Assembly: GCA_900318995.1 (NCBI GenBank)
Contig: ONMR01000001.1
Span: 248,001 to 312,000, forward strand
Source: an uncultured Prevotellaceae bacterium
GTDB taxonomy: Bacteria; Bacteroidota; Bacteroidia; Bacteroidales; Bacteroidaceae
Length of the DNA: 64,000 bases
Reading direction: 5' to 3'
Part shown: positions 8,541 through 15,678 of the stretch, piece by piece
How positions within the stretch are numbered: the first letter of the stretch is position 1
Layout: each line of letters starts with the position of its first letter
Translations under genes and position numbers: made by a program
Notes under the pieces: generated by a model
Database searches by the model: none
Seen by the model: the letters and a program-made list of their open reading frames with translations, nothing else
Told to the model about the DNA's origin: nothing

Positions 8541-9020
8541 TCAGAAAAGGATGTAATAGGTCATCGCAACCGTGACTATCAGTTTCATGCCTGTGCCCAC
8601 CAGGAATCCTGCAAAAGTGCCCAGAGATGATTTAAAAGTCTCTGCGGCACTCTTGTCGGACTGGAACAGTTCGGCCAGAAAGGCACCCAGAAGACTGCAC
8701 GGAATCATGCCTATCGGTGTAAAGAACATTCCTATGATCATACCTATCAGCGCCCCCTGGCTGCCGGCCTTGGTACCGCCGGCCAGTTTGGTGAATTTGG
8801 CCGGCACGATGTAATCCAGCACAGTCACAACTATCGTTACAACCAGCCAGATGAGTAATAACGAGATGGACATATCGGCTCCACCCATCTTGTGGCTCAG
8901 GAAAGCAAGCAGCATGCCCGCCCAACTAAGAGGTGGCCCGGGCAGTCCCGGCACTATGCTGCCTATTATTCCAATTACGCCCAGAATAACGGCAAGGACT
9001 ATCAGTACGGTAGACATCAT
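8541..9020 (-). CDS. DUF456 family membrane protein
   Basis: A 159-residue hydrophobic protein with about four membrane segments and the glycine-rich repeated hairpin pattern of DUF456 (GIIGSIVPGLPGPPLSWAGM near the N-terminus, GSQGALIGMIIGMFFTPIGM in the middle). The function of the family is unknown. It is divergent from the DUF3109 gene (9072) across a 51-base gap that must hold both promoters. Confidence 0.85.
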   Translation of the reverse strand: MMSTVLIVLAVILGVIGIIGSIVPGLPGPPLSWAGMLLAFLSHKMGGADMSISLLLIWLVVTIVVTVLDYIVPAKFTKLAGGTKAGSQGALIGMIIGMFFTPIGMIPCSLLGAFLAELFQSDKSAAETFKSSLGTFAGFLVGTGMKLIVTVAMTYYILF

Positions 9021-9059
9021 ACTTTCAGAATTTGGGGGCTAAGGTAGCAATTATTTCAC

Positions 9060-9067
9060 TAATTTTG
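9060..9067 (+). promoter_or_regulatory. Candidate -7 element right before the DUF3109 gene
   Basis: TAATTTTG fits TAnnTTTG but ends only four bases before the ATG at 9072, so a transcript started from it would have almost no leader. A -33 box at the expected distance is not evident. Confidence 0.4.
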
Positions 9068-9071
9068 CGCA

Positions 9072-9653
9072 ATGCTTCAGATTCAGGATACGATAGTGTC
9101 ACTTGACGTGATAACCAAGGAGTTCTGCTGTGACCTCAGGAAGTGTCACGGAGCCTGCTGTGTGGAGGGTGATGCGGGCGCTCCCGTTACTCCCGATGAG
9201 ATAGCGCAGATAGAGCAGCTGCTGCCCGTAATCAGCCCGATGTTATCGGCCGATGCCCTTAAGGCAATAGAGGATAAGGGTATAGCCTATCCCGATCCGG
9301 AGGGAGAACTGGTAACACAGATTGTTAACGGTAAGGATTGCGTATTTACCTGTTACGATGAGAACGGATGCTGTTACTGCGCCATTGAGAAGGCATATCG
9401 TGAGGGTAAGGTGGGTTTCATGAAACCCGTATCGTGCCATCTGTATCCCATCCGCGTTAAGAAACTTGGCCCTTACTGGGGCCTGAACTATGACCGCTGG
9501 GATGTTTGCCAGGCCGCCGTGATTAAAGGCCACAGAGAGCATCTGCCCGTCTATAAGTGCTTGAAGGAGCCACTGATACGTCGTTTCGGACAGGAGTGGT
9601 ATGATGAGCTGGAGCTAACCGTAACTGAAATGAAAAAACAGAATATTATTTGA
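9072..9653 (+). CDS. DUF3109 family cysteine-rich protein
   Basis: A 193-residue cytoplasmic protein with many cysteines in the family pattern: CDLRKCHGACC near residue 20, CVFTCYDENGCCYC at about 90-105, and KPVSCHLYPIRV at about 120. The spacing suggests a metal or iron-sulfur site, as in the YkgJ-like cysteine cluster proteins. The family is widespread in Bacteroidales and its role is unknown. The stop codon is 5 bases before the start of the next gene (9659), so the two may be co-transcribed. Confidence 0.85.
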   Translation: MLQIQDTIVSLDVITKEFCCDLRKCHGACCVEGDAGAPVTPDEIAQIEQLLPVISPMLSADALKAIEDKGIAYPDPEGELVTQIVNGKDCVFTCYDENGCCYCAIEKAYREGKVGFMKPVSCHLYPIRVKKLGPYWGLNYDRWDVCQAAVIKGHREHLPVYKCLKEPLIRRFGQEWYDELELTVTEMKKQNII

Positions 9654-9658
9654 GCCAT

Positions 9659-10429
9659 ATGAGAAAGAGCATAATATGTTCATTGCTGATATTGCTGACC
9701 GGATGCATCTCCGTATTCAGTTCATGCGGCGGAAACCATTATCAGGAAAAACCGTTTGACGGAATGAAAGGCCGTGTCCAGAAGGTTACGGTCTGGCACC
9801 TGATGCCGGAACTGTGGTATGCCGGCAATAAGGGTACCGATGTCATGTACGTCAACGTCTCTATCTATGATGTCTATGGCTACGAGGTTTGCTCGGCACT
9901 CATGGACAGTGCAGAACGTATACAGTCTGAAACTGAAAGCCTCTTTGAGAACGGTGTTTGTAAGCGCAGTACTACAAAGGCAGGCGGGAGAACGTTGGCT
10001 CAGATGAATCTGGTTTCGGAAAAGAAAGGAACTCTTGAATACAGCATGGAACAGAACGGACGCAGATTCCGTATGACGGTAAAGCAGTCCTCTATAGGCC
10101 GTCATCATAAGTCTGTTATTACCGAAGATGGTAAAGTTGTGACTATAAGCACTATACGTACAGACAGATCGGGCAATCCGGTAAAGGTGACAGAAAAGGA
10201 GCCTCAGACCGGAAAAAAGACTGTGGAGACCAATATGTATGATGAAAACCAGAATATTATCGAAAAGCATATAACCACCTGGAATGAGGAAGGCGAAAAA
10301 GAGGAGAATATTGTCTATACCAAATACGGAGATCCGGATGAGCACGGCAACTGGAAGGACGCCCGTACCTATAATCAGTACGGATTCCCCGAAGAAGTGC
10401 TGGTGCGTGAATTTGAGTATTGGGAATAA
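9659..10429 (+). CDS. Putative lipoprotein with YD/RHS-like beta repeats
   Basis: I chose the ATG at 9659 over a TTG at 9650, because the upstream codons overlap the previous stop and add only three residues before a normal signal sequence. Two lipobox-like cysteines are visible, LLTGC (residue 16) and FSSC (residue 23); the first fits better. Residues 130-256 show repeated beta-strand phrases such as DGKVVTIS, DRSGNPVKV, YDENQNIIEK and DEHGNWKDARTYNQYG, which resemble the YD-type repeats of RHS-like proteins. No enzyme motif was seen. It probably sits in the envelope, with unknown function. Confidence 0.65.
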   Translation: MRKSIICSLLILLTGCISVFSSCGGNHYQEKPFDGMKGRVQKVTVWHLMPELWYAGNKGTDVMYVNVSIYDVYGYEVCSALMDSAERIQSETESLFENGVCKRSTTKAGGRTLAQMNLVSEKKGTLEYSMEQNGRRFRMTVKQSSIGRHHKSVITEDGKVVTISTIRTDRSGNPVKVTEKEPQTGKKTVETNMYDENQNIIEKHITTWNEEGEKEENIVYTKYGDPDEHGNWKDARTYNQYGFPEEVLVREFEYWE

Positions 10430-10438
10430 CGCAATTGT

Positions 10439-10469
10439 TTTGCCGATATTAAAAAAAGGAGTATCTTTG
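10439..10469 (+). promoter_or_regulatory. Promoter of the tRNA-Val pair
   Basis: TTTG (10439-10442), 19 bases, then TATCTTTG (10462-10469): a perfect match to the Bacteroides TTTG-N19-21-TAnnTTTG promoter. It is 30 bases before the first tRNA. Confidence 0.8.
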
Positions 10470-10498
10470 CCGCGCTTTAACGCACGGAATCTGATCAG

Positions 10499-10573
10499 GT
10501 TTCGTTAGCTCAGCCGGTTCAGAGCGCTTGCTTCACACGCAAGAGGTCCGCGGTTCGAATCCGCGACGAAACA
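10499..10573 (+). tRNA. tRNA-Val (CAC)
   Basis: A 75-nt cloverleaf: acceptor GTTTCGT pairs with ACGAAAC, anticodon stem CTTGC/GCAAG around TTCACAC gives CAC, and T-arm CGCGG-TTCGAAT-CCGCG is canonical. Seven bases separate it from the next tRNA, so both come from one transcript. CCA is not encoded. Confidence 0.95.
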
Positions 10574-10580
10574 CATATAT

Positions 10581-10655
10581 GATCCTTTAGCTCAGTTGGT
10601 TTAGAGCGCTTGCTTGACAGGCAAGAGGTCAGCAGTTCAAATCTGCTAAGGATCA
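10581..10655 (+). tRNA. tRNA-Val (GAC)
   Basis: A 75-nt cloverleaf: acceptor GATCCTT/AAGGATC is fully paired, anticodon loop TTGACAG gives GAC, and the T-loop is TTCAAAT with A58 present. It is the canonical copy of the tRNA at 2514-2588. It is followed after six bases by a terminator. Confidence 0.95.
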
Positions 10656-10661
10656 CAAAAG

Positions 10662-10687
10662 GAGCGGCTTTCTAGCCGCTCTTTTTT
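10662..10687 (+). terminator. Rho-independent terminator of the tRNA-Val operon
   Basis: Stem GAGCGGC / GCCGCTC with loop TTTCTA, then six Ts. Confidence 0.85.
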
Positions 10688-10748
10688 GATCCTTTTTCCG
10701 ACCTTTTTTTATTTCGCTAACGCGAAAAAAGCTCCTTCCAGTCGCGAG

Positions 10749-10774
10749 GAGCGGCTTTCTAGCCGCTCTTTTTT
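10749..10774. terminator. Second copy of the same terminator, next to the end of the convergent gene
   Basis: Identical stem GAGCGGC / GCCGCTC and T-run. It lies 20 bases past the stop of the minus-strand gene at 10794-11801 and may back up termination from the tRNA side. Confidence 0.7.
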
Positions 10775-10793
10775 GATCCTTTTTCCGTCCTTT

Positions 10794-11801
10794 TTATCTG
10801 AAGATGTATTTGTGTCCGTTGATAATGTTGATACCGTTCCCCGGGGCGATAAGTTGCTGGCCGTTAATGTTATAGATTGGCGAGTCATAAGACATGGCGG
10901 GGGTATCGGTATTCACGGATTCGACTGCCGACTTGGTATCATATCCTTTCTTCTTGAGCAGTTCAAACATCTTCTCTCCGTAGCGTTTGCCCAGCATCCT
11001 GTAACCTTCGGCCGAGAAATGAAGATTATCCGGTCCCGCAGGGCATCCTGCGGATGAAATGAGATGTATGGTCATGTTCTGTTTGGCAAGTTTGGCTATT
11101 GTGGTGTTGGCTCCTGCGCATACTCCGTTCTGATCGGCATTGACCACCTCGCCTACCAGCATCGGAACAGCTCCTGATTTGAGGTCAAGGTCTGTGAGAA
11201 TATTGTTGTAGACCTTTTTAACGTTGGTTATCCAATCATCATTATAAGCATCGGTTTCTCCTTGGTGAAGCAGTACTCCTTTTATTACGCCGATTTTCTG
11301 AGCCTCTTTGGCCAGTGCTATAAGACGTCCGTAGGGATTACCTCCATAATCATTGGCAATGTTCTGCATCCAGGTCTCCTGCTCGCTGATGTATGTCTGG
11401 TACTGGTCCTTGTCAAACATCTTGATGGAGCATCCTGCTACGGCCACTACAATGACATATATCTTGTATTTGGAGGCAAGGCTGTCACAAAGGTAGCGGC
11501 CGAAATAATCTACCGGACAGAGACTTGTGCTCTGACGGCACAACGGTGGATAAGCGGTTGCCCATTTGCCTTTGTTTGAGCCGTCACTGTCGGCGCAGTA
11601 CATCTTTTTGAAACGTGTAAGGCTGACGCCGGTCATGTCCTGATCTTCCGGCCTTGCATTACCCTCCATATTGGATTGTCCGATACAGAGGAATATCAGG
11701 TTGTTTTCTGAATAGCTGGCAGCTTTGAGATTGCTGCCGTTAAACGATATGGCAGAAAACAGCAGTGCCAGTAACCCAATTCTTATTATAGCTTTTGACA
11801 T
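10794..11801 (-). CDS. Sialate O-acetylesterase-like (SASA family) secreted carbohydrate esterase
   Basis: Exported protein (signal peptide about 1-28) with the SGNH-type esterase pattern of the SASA family: FLCIGQSNMEGNA near the N-terminus with nucleophile S43, a block-III-like LHQGETDAYN in the middle, and the D-x-x-H pair in GPDNLHFSAEGYRMLG at about residues 270-285. The family removes acetyl groups from sialic acid or plant polysaccharides. The last 30 residues (SPIYNINGQQL...GINIINGHKYIF) resemble the short C-terminal tails of secreted Prevotella/Bacteroidales proteins, related to type IX secretion sorting domains. Assignment to that system is only suggested. No PUL genes are adjacent, so the glycan target is unknown. 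Confidence 0.85.
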   Translation of the reverse strand: MSKAIIRIGLLALLFSAISFNGSNLKAASYSENNLIFLCIGQSNMEGNARPEDQDMTGVSLTRFKKMYCADSDGSNKGKWATAYPPLCRQSTSLCPVDYFGRYLCDSLASKYKIYVIVVAVAGCSIKMFDKDQYQTYISEQETWMQNIANDYGGNPYGRLIALAKEAQKIGVIKGVLLHQGETDAYNDDWITNVKKVYNNILTDLDLKSGAVPMLVGEVVNADQNGVCAGANTTIAKLAKQNMTIHLISSAGCPAGPDNLHFSAEGYRMLGKRYGEKMFELLKKKGYDTKSAVESVNTDTPAMSYDSPIYNINGQQLIAPGNGINIINGHKYIFR

Positions 11802-11877
11802 ATCAGCGGATTGATTTTTCGTTACAGATGGTACAAATGTAAGAAAAATGCATAATGATTACAAGGAACAAGCTGCG

Positions 11878-11901
11878 GTTTGTCCAGTTGGGTTGACAAA
11901 C
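11878..11901. other. Short dyad between the esterase and sulP genes
   Basis: GTTTGTC (11878-11884) and GACAAAC (11895-11901) form a perfect 7-bp dyad with a 10-base gap in the 250-base divergent spacer. It could be an operator or chance; no other copy was noticed. Confidence 0.25.
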
Positions 11902-11953
11902 GTGGTTAAAATTCTATAATTAAGGCGTGGTTCAGTCAACAACAACAGACACA

Positions 11954-11986
11954 TTGGATAATGGGGCCGGAAAATGTGTAATTTCG
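11954..11986 (+). promoter_or_regulatory. Candidate promoter of the SulP transporter
   Basis: TTGG, 21 bases, then TAATTTCG (one mismatch to TAnnTTTG), 65 bases before the ATG at 12052. Confidence 0.4.
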
Positions 11987-12051
11987 CGGCCGAAAACGAA
12001 ATGGATTTTATTAACGGCCGGTAAAGGACTGGCCACAAAGATGTTAACATT

Positions 12052-13728
12052 ATGAATCTCAATGGTTTCCAACCCAAACTGTTCTCTACTTTCAGGAACG
12101 GTTATGACAAACAGACATTAGTTCAGGACCTGCTTGCAGGCGTAATTGTAGGTATAGTGGCTTTGCCGCTTGCCATAGCCTTCGGCATCGCATCGGGAGC
12201 AACTCCTGAAGCCGGCATTCTCACGGCAATCGTGGCAGGTTTCATCATCTCTTTCTTTGGCGGCAGCAAGGTCCAGATTGGCGGTCCTACCGGAGCGTTC
12301 ATCGTGATTGTGTACGGAATAATACAGGATTACGGTATGAGCGGACTGGCAATAGCCACATTCATGGCAGGCGCGTTCCTTATTCTGATGGGTATCCTTC
12401 ATTTGGGAACCATCATTAAATATATTCCATATCCCATAGTTGTGGGCTTTACCAGCGGTATTGCGCTTACAATATTTGCAACTCAGATAAAGGATCTTTT
12501 CGGACTTCAGATAGAGAGCGTTCCGGCGGGCTTTTTGGATAAATGGGTGGTTTACTTCCACAATTTCAGTACAGTAAGCTGGTGGTCTCTGCTTGTGGGA
12601 GTCGGCAGCATTCTGATTATAGTGCTTACACCCAAAATCAGTCGCAAGATACCGGGATCACTGGTGGCTATCATCGTTATGACAATTGTATGTCTTATCC
12701 TGCGCAATGTGGGCGTTGAAGGGATAGAGACCATTGGCGACAGATTCTCAATCAGTACCGAACTGCCTCAGGCCGAGGTACCCAAAATCAGTTGGGACAA
12801 CATTACCCGCCTGGCACAGCCGGCTATGGTGATTGCAATGCTGGGTGCTATCGAGTCTCTACTCTCGGCAGCTGTGGCCGATGGTGTGATAGGAGACCGT
12901 CATGACAGTAATCAGGAACTTGTGGCACAAGGCATAGCCAATATGGTATCGCCGTTGATAGGCGGAATACCCGCCACCGGCGCAATTGCACGAACCATGA
13001 CCAACATCAACAACGGCGGACGCACTCCGGTGGCAGGTATTGCGCACGCAATTGTTTTGGCTCTCATCTACCTTTTCCTGATGCCGCTTGTCAAGTTCAT
13101 CCCTATGTCTTGCCTGGCCGGTATCCTGGTGGTGGTATCGTACAATATGAGTGAGTGGCGCAGTTTCAAGGCCATACTCAAGAACCCCAAGTCCGATATA
13201 ATAGTGCTGCTGGTAACATTCTTCCTGACCGTGATATTTGACCTGACCGTCGCCATTGAGGTTGGCGTGCTAATAGCCTGCCTGCTCTGCATGAAACGTA
13301 TGGCCGAAACCACCAACGTATCGGTCCTGAGCGATGAGATTGACCCCAATGCCGATAGTGACGTGCAGGGTAATCTTGATCATCTCACTATCCCTGAAGG
13401 CGTTAAGGTTTATGAGATAAACGGCCCCTATTTCTTTGGGATAGGTAACAAGTTTGAGGAGATGATGGGTGATATGGGCGGTCGCGCAAAGGTGCGCATA
13501 ATCCGTATGCGTAAGGTTCCTTTCATTGACTCAACAGGTGTACATAACCTGCAGAATATGTGCCGCATGTGTTCTCAGATGGGTGTCAAGGTTGTTCTGT
13601 CGGGCGTCAACCCCAAGGTGATGAAGGTTATAGAGGATGCCGGAATGGATGAAGTTGTAGGTAAGGAGAATATCTGCAGTCACATTAACATCGCCCTAAA
13701 ACGGGCACAAGAAATAATTGAGAGTTGA
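12052..13728 (+). CDS. SulP-family anion transporter with C-terminal STAS domain
   Basis: A 558-residue inner-membrane transporter of the SLC26/SulP family. The membrane part (about 20-410) starts with the family phrase LLAGVIVGIVALPLAIAFGIASG and includes FFGGSKVQIGGPTGAF, a gate/helix-3 motif, and GGIPATGAIARTMTNINNGG. A cytoplasmic STAS domain follows at about 430-555, with VYEINGPYFFGIGN and the phosphorylation-site-like VPFIDSTGVHNL. Members move sulfate, bicarbonate or dicarboxylates; the substrate cannot be told from sequence. It stands alone, upstream of a heptamer repeat and the dcw cluster. Confidence 0.93.
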   Translation: MNLNGFQPKLFSTFRNGYDKQTLVQDLLAGVIVGIVALPLAIAFGIASGATPEAGILTAIVAGFIISFFGGSKVQIGGPTGAFIVIVYGIIQDYGMSGLAIATFMAGAFLILMGILHLGTIIKYIPYPIVVGFTSGIALTIFATQIKDLFGLQIESVPAGFLDKWVVYFHNFSTVSWWSLLVGVGSILIIVLTPKISRKIPGSLVAIIVMTIVCLILRNVGVEGIETIGDRFSISTELPQAEVPKISWDNITRLAQPAMVIAMLGAIESLLSAAVADGVIGDRHDSNQELVAQGIANMVSPLIGGIPATGAIARTMTNINNGGRTPVAGIAHAIVLALIYLFLMPLVKFIPMSCLAGILVVVSYNMSEWRSFKAILKNPKSDIIVLLVTFFLTVIFDLTVAIEVGVLIACLLCMKRMAETTNVSVLSDEIDPNADSDVQGNLDHLTIPEGVKVYEINGPYFFGIGNKFEEMMGDMGGRAKVRIIRMRKVPFIDSTGVHNLQNMCRMCSQMGVKVVLSGVNPKVMKVIEDAGMDEVVGKENICSHINIALKRAQEIIES

Positions 13729-13775
13729 GAATTTGGAATTAATTCCCAATTCCCAATTCTCAATTCCCAATTTTA
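13725..13775. repeat. AATTCCC heptamer tandem repeat forming a hairpin at the end of sulP
   Basis: From 13741 the heptamer runs AATTCCC, AATTCCC, AATTCTC, AATTCCC, then AATTTTA. The first half of the element, TTGAGAATTTGGAATT (13725-13740), overlaps the sulP stop codon and pairs with AATTCCCAATTCTCAA (13748-13763) with one mismatch. It may terminate sulP transcription. The tandem heptamer could vary in copy number. Confidence 0.7.
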
Positions 13776-13888
13776 TCAACACTTATCCGTTTATGCCAAA
13801 CCGTCACTTTAGCATGCTCATGTCAATTATCTGATATTGAGACATCTGAGTTATCAACAGATTGTTAAAAACTTTTTTAAATAAAAAG

Positions 13889-13913
13889 TGGGGGAAAGTG
13901 GGTTAAAGTGGGC
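13889..13913 (+). promoter_or_regulatory. MraZ operator: three TGGGN repeats on a 10-bp period
   Basis: TGGGG, TGGGT and TGGGC start at 13889, 13899 and 13909, each separated by five bases. This is the arrangement known for MraZ binding sites (TGGGN-N5 repeats) upstream of mraZ in other bacteria. It lies just upstream of the -7 box at 13924 and covers the -33 region, which fits autorepression of the cluster by MraZ. Confidence 0.85.
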
Positions 13914-13923
13914 GGATTTTGTA

Positions 13924-13931
13924 TAACTTTG
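13924..13931 (+). promoter_or_regulatory. -7 element of the dcw cluster promoter
   Basis: TAACTTTG matches TAnnTTTG exactly, 27 bases before the mraZ ATG. The expected -33 position is occupied by the MraZ repeats. Confidence 0.75.
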
Positions 13932-13958
13932 AAACCAAATATCGGTTAAAGGCAATAA

Positions 13959-14414
13959 ATGAGCTTCATAGGTCAGTTCCCAGTGCGTCTGGACGCTAAG
14001 AACAGAGCGTTCATGCCGGCCGGATTCCGCCGCATCCTGCAGCAGTCCGGTTGTCAGACTCTGGTGGTCCGAAAGGATTACTTCGAGAACTGTCTTGTCG
14101 TATATCCTGCTGCCCAATGGCAGGAAGAGATAGCCGGGGTGCGCGCCAAGCTGAACCGTTTTGACGGCAATCAGCAGATGGTATACCGCAAACTTGTATC
14201 TGAGGCTCAGGAAGTTCAGTTGGATAGCAACGGACGTATGCTGCTGCCTCAAACCTTGCTCAACAAGGCCGGCATTAAGCAGGACGCACTGTTTGTGGGA
14301 ATGGAGCAGACTATAGAGATATGGGCTCCGGAGATCGCGGCTTCGGAGAGCAGTCAGCCGTTCATGTCAGACAGTGAATTTGCCGATAGCCTGAAAAAAT
14401 TCATGACTGAGTGA
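13959..14414 (+). CDS. mraZ: Transcriptional regulator MraZ
   Basis: A 151-residue protein with two SpoVT/AbrB-like halves. The first holds GQFPVRLDAKNRAFMPAGFR at residues 4-23 and the second EVQLDSNGRMLLPQTLLNKAG near 86-106, the duplicated DxxxR motif of MraZ. MraZ forms rings that bind TGGGN repeats upstream of the dcw operon, and such repeats are present 46 bases before this gene. As first gene of the cluster it is probably autoregulated and also controls the genes below. The start at 13959 gives the standard N-terminus. Confidence 0.96.
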   Translation: MSFIGQFPVRLDAKNRAFMPAGFRRILQQSGCQTLVVRKDYFENCLVVYPAAQWQEEIAGVRAKLNRFDGNQQMVYRKLVSEAQEVQLDSNGRMLLPQTLLNKAGIKQDALFVGMEQTIEIWAPEIAASESSQPFMSDSEFADSLKKFMTE

Positions 14415-14439
14415 TACACAACATATACATAAAAGACAA

Positions 14440-15348
14440 GTGGACACAAACGGGACATATCATGTGCCGGTTCTTCTCAGACAGAGTGTAGAAGGACTCG
14501 TTACGGCTCCTGACGGAGTCTATGTGGATGCCACATTCGGTGGTGGCGGCCATTCACGAGAGATACTGTCCCTTCTTACCTCAAAAGGTCATCTTTACGG
14601 TTTTGATCAGGATGCCGACACCATGAACAACATAATCCGAGATGACCGTTTCACTTTTGTTTATTCCAATTTCCGCTATATGTCCAATTTCATGCGCTGG
14701 TACGGGCATGACAAGGTAAACGGCATATTGGCAGACCTGGGCGTGTCATGGCATCATTTTGATGACAGTACCCGCGGTTTCTCTTTCCGTTTTGAGGGTC
14801 CGATAGATATGCGCATGAACCAGAAGGAGGGGATAAAGGCATCGGATGTGCTGAATGATTATCCCGAGGAAAAGCTGGCTCAGCTGTTCTGGCTGTACGG
14901 CGAACTCCAGAATGGTCGTCAGGTAGCACAGGCTATCGGCAGAGCCCGCAAGAACTGCCGTTTGGAGACTGTTTCACAACTCCTGGAGGCCATACGGCCG
15001 GTGATAGGGCGTGAGCGTGAAAAGAAAGATACCGCAAAACTGTTCCAGGCCTTGCGTATGGAGGTAAATCATGAGGTTGATGCCCTGCGTGAGATGCTTA
15101 CAGGGGCTGTCGGTCTGCTTGATAAGGGCGGTCGTCTGGTAATTATAACTTATCACTCAATTGAGGACCGCATGGTCAAGAACCTGATGAAAAGCGGAAA
15201 CATTGAGGGTGAAATAAAGACTGATTTCTACGGGAACCGTGAGGTGCCGTTGCGCAGCATAGGTAAGCCGATTGTGCCTGATACTGCCGAGCAGACAGCC
15301 AATCCGCGTTCGCGTAGTGCCAAACTGAGAATTGCAGAGAAGGTTTGA
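14440..15348 (+). CDS. rsmH: 16S rRNA (cytosine-1402-N4)-methyltransferase RsmH
   Basis: SAM-dependent methyltransferase that modifies C1402 in the ribosomal P site. The 302-residue chain starts at a GTG and quickly reaches YHVPVLLRQSVEGL, the family N-terminus. The SAM-binding motif is VYVDATFGGGGHSREIL, followed by NGILADLGVSWHHFDDSTRGFSF and the C-terminal GGRLVIITYHSIEDRMVK. Gene order (second in dcw) and length are normal. The 2-base gap to ftsL indicates tight coupling. Confidence 0.96.
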   Translation: MDTNGTYHVPVLLRQSVEGLVTAPDGVYVDATFGGGGHSREILSLLTSKGHLYGFDQDADTMNNIIRDDRFTFVYSNFRYMSNFMRWYGHDKVNGILADLGVSWHHFDDSTRGFSFRFEGPIDMRMNQKEGIKASDVLNDYPEEKLAQLFWLYGELQNGRQVAQAIGRARKNCRLETVSQLLEAIRPVIGREREKKDTAKLFQALRMEVNHEVDALREMLTGAVGLLDKGGRLVIITYHSIEDRMVKNLMKSGNIEGEIKTDFYGNREVPLRSIGKPIVPDTAEQTANPRSRSAKLRIAEKV

Positions 15349-15349
15349 T

Positions 15350-15673
15350 ATGGAGGAGAACAGCACAGACAACACCGTAAAAAGGAAGGGATTCATGAGG
15401 TCCATGCCTGATTTTATCCAACGTAACGTATGGTTGCTGCTGGAGATATTGGGATGTGTTATCTTTTACATAGGTAACCGTTATGCTTATCAGCGTGACC
15501 AGGCTTATGCCGAGAGGTTGAGGCGTGAACTTGTGGATATGGAGTATCAGACCCTGAATACCACTAGTGACGTATCGGCCAAGAGCAAGCCCTCATACAT
15601 TGAGAGAATTGCCACCCGTAACGGCTCCGGACTGCAGCCTGCTACTGAACCACCTTACCGTTTGCCCGAATAA
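15350..15673 (+). CDS. ftsL: FtsL-like small division protein
   Basis: A 107-residue bitopic protein. I place the start at the ATG 15350, two bases after the rsmH stop, rather than at an earlier frame start inside rsmH. A charged cytoplasmic N-terminus is followed by one helix (NVWLLLEILGCVIFYIGNRYAY, about 24-45) and a short periplasmic segment that could begin a coiled coil (RDQAYAERLRRELVDMEYQ). Position between rsmH and the PBP gene identifies it as the FtsL-type partner of FtsQ and the PBP. Primary sequence conservation in this family is low, so identity rests on topology and context. Confidence 0.8.
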   Translation: MEENSTDNTVKRKGFMRSMPDFIQRNVWLLLEILGCVIFYIGNRYAYQRDQAYAERLRRELVDMEYQTLNTTSDVSAKSKPSYIERIATRNGSGLQPATEPPYRLPE

Positions 15674-15678
15674 GAGAT

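Larger units (their letters stand above)
10661..10787 (+). repeat. Duplicated 40-bp terminator-plus-tag
   Basis: Bases 10661-10700 and 10748-10787 are identical and consist of the terminator hairpin, its T-run and the tag GATCCTTTTTCCG. The tag begins like the 5' end of tRNA-Val(GAC), GATCCTTTAG. A related version follows the tRNA-Val at 2.5 kb. This 364-base stretch between genes (10430-10793) otherwise holds the promoter, the two tRNAs and a small hairpin TTTCGC/GCGAAA. Confidence 0.8.

Noticed and set aside
9722-10345. Antisense open frame opposite the YD-repeat lipoprotein
   Set aside because: It has no domain, no start signal, and the sense gene has a clean signal peptide and repeats.
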